Shown in pieces: positions 57,813 to 64,000 of a stretch of 64,000 nt of DNA (position 1 is its first letter; each line of letters begins with the position of its first letter). The position numbers were made by a program, and so were the translations under genes. Source of the DNA: Brachypterus glaber (Eukaryota > Arthropoda > Insecta > Coleoptera > Kateretidae); the NCBI GenBank assembly GCA_958510825.1, contig OY294047.1, positions 48,219,365-48,283,364 of the forward strand, in the 5' to 3' direction. The notes under the pieces are model-generated. The model had not been told where the DNA came from and did not search any database. It was given only the letters and a program-made list of their open reading frames with translations.

Positions 57813-58645
57813 AATAATAATACTACAATATCTTGCTATTTCATCCTACATACAAGAGCTTTTAGCTTTATAATAGAGTTTCAGTCTGAATTACATTATT
57901 GATAGTTTGTATGTTTGTTAACAGTTTGTTAACAACCTCAATTAGTTTTACTTTGAAATTACTTGTCTATGTATGTACGGACATTGTTGAAATTCCGAAC
58001 AAGAAAAAGCTCAACAAGAGTCATCATAGGTATAATTATCTTAAAAACATAGTGCCCTTTATAAGTTTTTAATCTTTTTCGAACTAGTTTATAATTTTTT
58101 TATTTTTTTCAAACTTTTGTACATGCTATTTTAATACGTTACTTAGTACCTATTTTATTATTTCTTTTTTTGTTGACGTTTATTTTTATATATCCTAGTT
58201 TAATATTGTTGAATAAAACATTTAGTTGATTTGTATTTTTGTACTTTTTTTTTAATCTCAAACTAAGTAGTCTCTCAGACTACGCGAGACCATTTACTCA
58301 ACAGATATACCGGTTAAGGGTTAAAACGTTTACAGGGAGTTTAGAAGTTTTGACTTTTATTAATTTACTTTTAATTATATTTTGTACTTGTGGGTAATGC
58401 GAAAACCAACATAAAGAAGAAATAAAACAAAGCTGTCTGCTATACCTATCTACCTTTATTTAAATTTTGTCAACAAAACAATGAAAATAAAGTCAATTTA
58501 AAAAATTTAATCTAAAGCTTCAAAAACAATATTTTATATTGAGAAATAATGAGTGGCTCAGATTTGTGAATTTTAGCCAGTCACGTTTCATAAAAAATTA
58601 CAATTATGTGAGTGAGATTTCTTGAAATGAGGTAAATATGCCTTT
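57813..58645. other. No recognised feature
   Basis: AT-rich with no coding frame or marked repeat. Confidence 0.4.
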
Positions 58646-60610
58646 AGTGACGTAGTCGCAAAAAAAAAAATGATATTGATAATGAATATTCTTTTAAAGT
58701 TTGAGTGATTTTTTCGTGTAATTTTTTTTTAAGGTTATGTTCTATATTTTAGTTTCATGTTTGTTTTGTCGAGAAAAACGAATCAATAGTGAAAATACAG
58801 TTAAATTTATTGCGAAACAAAATTTTTATATTGTTACGCGTTACACAGGGCGGGGGGTGGTGTTGGTAAATGTGACAGTTTGTTACACAGAGGGGAGGGG
58901 GGTCAATTTTTTGAAAAATTGCGTTACGTAATATATGGACAGCCCCTAATACTTTAAGATTACCTCGAAAAATCTTGAAAATTACCTAAAAAAAGGTCCC
59001 ACGTCTGGTAAAGATCATATTTCCTAGAATTTCCTCAACAGGTTATGTGAGGTAATTTACCTCCAAATTTCCTCCACCTGAAATCCTCAGCGGTTCACCT
59101 CCCGATCACAATGTAATTAAATTATTATCATTTTATAACATAGTCTTTAGGCCTATAGGTATAGAGATAAAATATTTAATCCCTATTAATTATAAATATT
59201 GATAATATTTATCAATTTATAAATACAATTGTAATTACTAAAATTGTTGAATCATAATAAAATATTTTAAGGTACCAATACAATTATTATTATTGTTATT
59301 ATAGCTAACTTCTACCCGTCATATGTAAGAACCCAGTACCTCTTAAATTTAATATGTATTATAATTATAGATAGTAGGTAGTTCTTCTTCTATTTCTTCT
59401 CCTTCAAAGAATCGAGGCCTCTTCCTTTGAAATTTGGCCAGCTCGATACAAATATGTATTTGTACCCTATTTTTTCTTCCTGTAATCTAGGAATTCGGGT
59501 CACAACGAAGTGGTCTGGGAATTCCCATCGCCGAGGTCCAAATTTCTGGGTTATATTGTTTGTTTTTCTATTTTGACTCGCAAAAAACTTCTCTGTGTAA
59601 TGATCTTTGCGCAAACACTAACTTGTTATAGTGACGTAGTCGCAAAAAAAAATGATATTGATTATGAATATTCTTTTAAAGTTTGAGTGATTTTTTCGTG
59701 TAAATTTTTTTTAAGGTTATGTTCTATATTTTAGTTTCATGTTTGTTTTGTCGAGAAAAACGAATCAATAGTGAGAATACAGTTAAATTTATTGCGAAAC
59801 AAAATTTTTATATTGTTACGCGTTACACAGGGCGGGTGGTGGTGTTGGTAAAGGTGACAGTTTGTTACACAGGGGGGAGGGGGGTCAATTTTTTTGAAAA
59901 ATTGCGTTACGTAATATATGGACAGCCCCTAATCCTTTAAGATTACCTCGAAAAATCTTGAAAATTACCTAAAAAAAGGTCCCACGTCTGGTAAAGATCA
60001 TATTTCCTAGAATTTCCTCAACAGGTTATGTGAGGTAATTTACCTCCAAATTTCCTCCACCTGAAATCCTCAGCGGTTCACCTGCCGATCACAATGTAAT
60101 TAAATTATTATCATTTTATAACATAGTCTTTAGGCCTATAGGTATAGAGATAAAATATTTAATCCCTATTAATTATAAATATTGATAATATTTATCAATT
60201 TATAAATACAATTGTAATTACTAAAATTGTTGAATCATAATAAAATATTTTAAGGTACCAATACAATTATTATTATTGTTATTATAGCTAACTTCTACCC
60301 GTCATATGTAAGAACCCAGTACCTCTTAAATTTAATGTATTATAATTATAGATAGTAGGTAGTTCTTCTTCTATTTCTTCTTTTTCAAAGAATCGAGACC
60401 TCTTCCTTTGAAATTTGGCCAGCTCGATACAAATATGTATTTGTACCCTATTTTTTCTTCCTGTAATCTAGGAATTCGGGTCACAACGAAGTAGTCTGGG
60501 AATTCCCATCGCCGAGGTCCAAATTTCTGGGTTATATTGTTTGTTTTTCTATCTTGACTCGCAAAAAACTTCTCTGTGTAATGATCTTTGCGCAAACACT
60601 AACTTGTTAT
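58646..60610 (+). repeat. Tandem duplication, units of 984 and 981 bp
   Basis: Unit 1 (58646-59629) and unit 2 (59630-60610) both run from AGTGACGTAGTCGCAAAA to CAAACACTAACTTGTTAT. They differ by only a handful of bases and small indels, so the duplication is recent. Each unit has a small plus-strand frame (58737 and 59719) and a 74-residue minus-strand frame (59390-59614 and 60371-60595). The three differences in the minus frame change amino acids, which argues against selection. Each unit also has a copy C-type end, TTACGTAATATATGGACAGC. Confidence 0.93.
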
Positions 60611-61020
60611 CTTTAAACTTAAAAAAAAAACATCCACTTTGTACGTTTCAAATTAAATTCATTAACATTTTTTGCGATATTATTCAGTGTTTAAGTTACC
60701 ATTTTAAGGTTTTTTTTTACTCTATGCTTTTGTGTGCATATTAAACTATGTTCATTTCTTCAAATTAAATTTTATTAGCATTATGTACTTATATTACGCA
60801 ATAGTCTGTGATAAAAATATGATAGTAATGTGATAGTCGCAACAAACACTCACTTAAAAACTAAATTACTTAAATTAAACGTTAATCTGCCGTCTTCATT
60901 GGATGAAGATGTCAAACTGGTAGTTGGTAGTTATTATAAATAATCTTATCTAGCATGCGCGCAAATCCAACCAATAGAATAACGAGAAGCGTACGCTTGA
61001 TATCATATAATGTGGAAATT
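60611..61020. other. No recognised feature
   Basis: AT-rich with no coding frame. Confidence 0.4.
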
Positions 61021-61169
61021 AAGGCATTTCCAGAACCTTGCATAAAAACATAAAACATAAGAATGCGATGCCGTTATTGGCTTATCAGATACATGGCGGC
61101 ACATCAAGGCCATCACGGCATCGCATTGTTATGTACTATGTTCTTATGCTAGCCTGTGGATATGCCCTT
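61021..61169. mobile_element. GGATAGGCC-family MITE, diverged copy
   Basis: AAGGCATTTCCAGAACCTTGC at the left faces GCTAGCCTGTGGATATGCCCTT at the right. The interior is palindromic around AAGAATGCGATGCCGT and ACGGCATCGCATTGTTATG. It matches the elements at 27147 and 29381 in layout and core. Confidence 0.65.
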
Positions 61170-61655
61170 ATTCAATGTTTTATTCAGTTCTGGACTGGGT
61201 TCAAAGGGGTTCCTGCAAAACGTTTACAGGGGGCCTACGAAACGCTCTCATATCATTCTTTCTTCTCTAAAACCCACGGACCTGACTAAAAAAGGGTTTT
61301 AGCTATTTTTTCTGATATCAAAAAAAAAAAATTATTAATAAAAAATTAAATTAAAAAAATTGAAATGTTCATTGGAATTTTCATTGGTTTTCATCGCGTG
61401 CATGCGAAGACAAGGTTATTTTTACGTTGGTCAACCTATACATCTTTTAAACTATGTGATTTTTAACACTTCTTTTGTTTAATTCATGTATAACCTTAGA
61501 AGTAGTTTACAACTAAGTGTTTACTTAGAAGAAGTTCGACAAATTAGTTTAGAAGACGCAACATTTCATGAGCCATGAAACTCCAGTCTCAGTAAGTTAG
61601 GCTAACTACCCCTCCAGGTATCCATTCAAAGTAATTCCCATTATGTTAAATGAAA

Positions 61656-62649
61656 CATTAGGGTGGTCCAAAAAAAAATTATTTACTTAATCTTTTCTAT
61701 TTGTCATGGTTAGAACGCCCTTAGAGTAAAAATTTATATAAACAACCCTAAGGACACTTTTTGGGCCCTAAAAACCGTAAAATCAAGCAAATATCGATAA
61801 AATTCGTATAAAACCAGCCCTAGTGTTTGTATTTTTATTAAGTTTAAATGCCTTGATATCTATATTTTTTCTTTTCGAGTATCAAAATAAGCTTTCAAAA
61901 TCTTAGCCTGATCAAAAGTTTCTAACCCGTGCCAACAAGGCCCCGTAATGGCCCCTAAATTTCGAAAAAGTGAATTTTCTATTAATTTGTGCCACTGACG
62001 AATTATAAATATTAAATAAAAAAGGTTATATGTCAGATTTTTTTTCTATATAAACCTTTTTTAGTTATTTTAAAATATTAAGATAGTCTACGCAACGAGT
62101 ATTAGGTCTAAGCGCCATTTAACATCAATATTTAAAAAAAAAATCGCAAAATTTTAACAAAATTGTTAAATGGCACTTAGACCCTTAATCGTTGGGTAGA
62201 TTATCATAATATTTTAAAATAACTAATATAGGATTATATATAAAAAAAAATGTGACATAATAACTTTTTTATTTAATATTTTTAATTCGTCAGTAGCACA
62301 AATTAATAAAAAATTAAATTTTTTGGAATTTAGAGATAATTTCGGGGCCTTGTTGGCAAGGGTTAGAAAGATTTTGATACTGAAAAAGAAAAAATATAAT
62401 TTTTTTTTTTTTCAATCAATCAATCAATTCAATTTATTTAATAACTTGCCTTTACAAGGCTTTTAAATTTTAAAAAGTACAACTACTAGGGCGCTGGTTT
62501 TATACGAATTTTATAGATGTTTGCCTGATTTTGGAGTTTTTAGGGCCCTAAAATTACCACTTAGGGTTATCTATATATCTCTAAGGGCGTTCTAACCATG
62601 AGAAATAGAAAATATTAAGTAAATAATTTTTTTTTGGACCACCCTAATG
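61656..62649. mobile_element. 994-bp palindromic element with CATTAGGGTGG ends
   Basis: The left end CATTAGGGTGGTCC and right end GGACCACCCTAATG are perfectly inverted. The arms remain complementary almost to the centre near 62140. Paired blocks include GTTAGAACGCCCTTAGAG with CTCTAAGGGCGTTCTAAC, and AACAAGGCCCCG with CGGGGCCTTGTT. About 60 bp with (TCAA)n near 62414-62460 interrupt the right arm. If TA is the target site the TIR is GGGTGGTCC. No coding capacity. Confidence 0.85.
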
Positions 62650-62692
62650 AGCCATAGGCTCTAGGCTATTCCAAACAAACTATAGATAATAA
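62647..62692 (+). repeat. Short LINE 3' end related to the 43-kb LINE
   Basis: ATGAGCCATAGGCT and CCAAACAAACTAT occur in the same order at the 3' end of the Jockey-like LINE. Here they are followed by AGATAATAATAAG, a likely tail. It suggests a very short retroposed copy. Confidence 0.45.
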
Positions 62693-62811
62693 TAAGAATA
62701 CAAGGTACGGGGTTCTTATATAGTAGGGAATTATTACAAATATTCTTCGAACAAATAAATAAGTATGTTTACTTTAAAACATAAAGATACCTATGTGACT
62801 GTTTTATTATT

Positions 62812-63070
62812 TTTACTTTCTCACAAAAGAAAGTATTGTGATAGAAAAAAATTTTTTTCCTAAAATGACGAGAAAAATCAAAATAAGCAACAAAAAAATG
62901 GTGTCTGTCAGTCGGTCTGCCTGTCTGTATCCACGATAACTTAAGAACGCTTTGAGCTAGCGACTTGAAATTTGGTATGCACATGTATTTATATATTATC
63001 TTGAACAAGTTCTTATTTGAGCAAAATCGGTTGGGGGAAGGGGGGTAAAAGGGGGGGGGGGTTGAATTTT
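62812..63070 (+). repeat. (GTCY)n plus GATAACTTAAGAACG module
   Basis: GTGTCTGTCAGTCGGTCTGC and CTGTCTGTATCCACG precede GATAACTTAAGAACGCTTTG and TAGCGACTTGAAATTTGG. Same block as 6230-6420. A G-run follows at 63036-63061. Confidence 0.6.
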
Positions 63071-63074
63071 TGTT

Positions 63075-63620
63075 TTGGTCGTATTTTTTTAATTATTTAC
63101 GGTAGAAGACACATTTAGAAACCATATGAAAGGGAATATAAAATTACACAAAAAAATGTTATTGTCATTTTTTTCCAGCGCCCCTGCTTCCGCCAAAATG
63201 TAAAAAACTGCTTTTAGACATAACTTTTTTATTATTCACAGTAAGAGAAAAATTTAAAAACCACATAAAAGGTAAAATAAAATTACACAAAATGCGTTAT
63301 AATATTTTTTTCCAGCCCCTCCCCCTCTCTCCCAAAATGTAAAAAATTATTTATGGACATACCTTTTTTATTATTTACAAAAGAAGAAAAATTTAAAAAC
63401 CACCTAAAAGGTAATACAAAATTAGACAAACTATGTTATTATCATTTTTTCCATGAACCCCCCTCTCCAAAATGTAAAAAATTGTTTCTGGACATAACTT
63501 TTTTGGTATTCACAATAGAAGAAATATTTTAAAACCACCTAAATCATAAAAAAAATCCCTCTCCCTTTAAAATGCCCCCCCAAATATTTGAAATTGGACA
63601 TAACTTGTTATAAGAAAGTA
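63075..63620 (+). repeat. ~136-bp tandem repeat, four copies
   Basis: GACATAACTTTTTTATTATT recurs, with variation, at about 63088, 63224, 63358 and 63494. Each copy is followed by AGAAAAATTTAAAAACCAC and a C-rich block before CAAAATGTAAAAAA. Confidence 0.75.
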
Positions 63621-64000
63621 TTCTCACTCATTCAAGACTGCTGGTTTTTATTTTTATAAAAAAAATCAAAATCATTTTATATGAAACTTTAATAAATATT
63701 TTAATCTTTTGCATTTTTTTCTATATTTTTTTTGTATAAAAATGAACCTATAGGAGAATTAATTACTGTTTGCAAGAGTATTTTTTACCGACGATATGGA
63801 ACCTTTTAATGTGTACATCTACATGTTATGGCCTAATATATCAATGAACACCTTGTATTGGCAAACACATATTTATCTTAAAACACTCTTCACAACCCTT
63901 GAGCTTGAAGAGTATACGATCTATATCTTTCCCAAATAGTGAAAAATTACTCTAAAAGAAAACAATTAAGGTAAAAAAATAAAATTATAAGAGTTTTTGG
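63621..64000. other. No recognised feature
   Basis: AT-rich to the window's end. Confidence 0.4.

Noticed and set aside
57026..57902. Plus-strand frames up to 184 residues over the RNase H fragment
   Set aside because: The minus strand codes clear RNase H and zinc motifs; the plus-strand translations show none.

Overview
The window looks like a gene-poor, repeat-dense stretch of an arthropod, probably insect, genome. It is strongly AT-rich. It holds a Ty3/Gypsy LTR retrotransposon, a Jockey-like non-LTR retrotransposon, the 3' end of a second LINE with an RNase H domain, several MITE families, and elements carrying the (GTCY)n microsatellite known from dipteran mini-me/DINE-1 (Helentron-derived) elements. 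I found no ribosomal or transfer RNA gene and no ordinary host gene. The only exon-like fragment (18960-19005) lies inside a DNA transposon. Two runs of exactly 200 N (15899-16098, 49396-49595) are assembly gaps of unknown true size. The species cannot be named from this sequence.

Layout. 0-7 kb: Harbinger-like and hairpin MITEs, a (GTCY)n element and an 830-bp repeat whose inverted copy lies at 48.4-49.2 kb. 7.03-13.46 kb: a complete Gypsy element on the minus strand. Its LTRs are 545 bp and identical by eye, the target duplication is 4 bp, and it has gag, a GGGAAAC frameshift site and pol. It sits inside an older element with TIR TTAGGGTGCCA. 14.6-18.3 kb: a hAT-type MITE and decayed repeats. 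18.58-24.23 kb: a terminal-inverted-repeat element between two (AT)n tracts. It carries a 46-nt exon with a splice donor, then about 31 copies of a ~151-bp satellite, partly organised as a 455-bp trimer. 24.7-25.6 kb: hairpin MITEs. 27.02-29.62 kb: two inverted copies of a 562-571 bp TA-flanked element bracketing 1.47 kb. 31.6-36.4 kb: dispersed repeats and a hAT MITE with target duplication.

36.41-37.57 kb: a GC-rich foldback element with ~450-bp arms built from ~140-bp modules. 39.69-41.55 kb: a hAT-like element filled with a degenerate ATATTTTGTCGC array, itself interrupted by a 608-bp TIR element. 43.04-45.91 kb: a 5'-truncated Jockey-like LINE inserted, with a 10-bp target duplication, into a 347-bp repeat whose uninterrupted copy is at 31.6 kb. 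46.6-49.2 kb: adjoining hairpin, Harbinger-like and (GTCY)n MITEs. 50-56 kb: tandem and dispersed repeats plus a CpG-rich island. 57.0-57.8 kb: the RNase H LINE fragment with a triplet tail. 58.65-60.61 kb: a recent 984/981-bp tandem duplication. 61.66-62.65 kb: a 994-bp near-complete palindrome. 62.8-63.6 kb: a (GTCY)n segment followed by a 136-bp tandem repeat.

The Gypsy element and the Jockey-like LINE are the only features with long intact reading frames. The rest is largely non-autonomous DNA that would depend on enzymes encoded elsewhere. All boundaries were found by reading and are approximate unless a target duplication is given.
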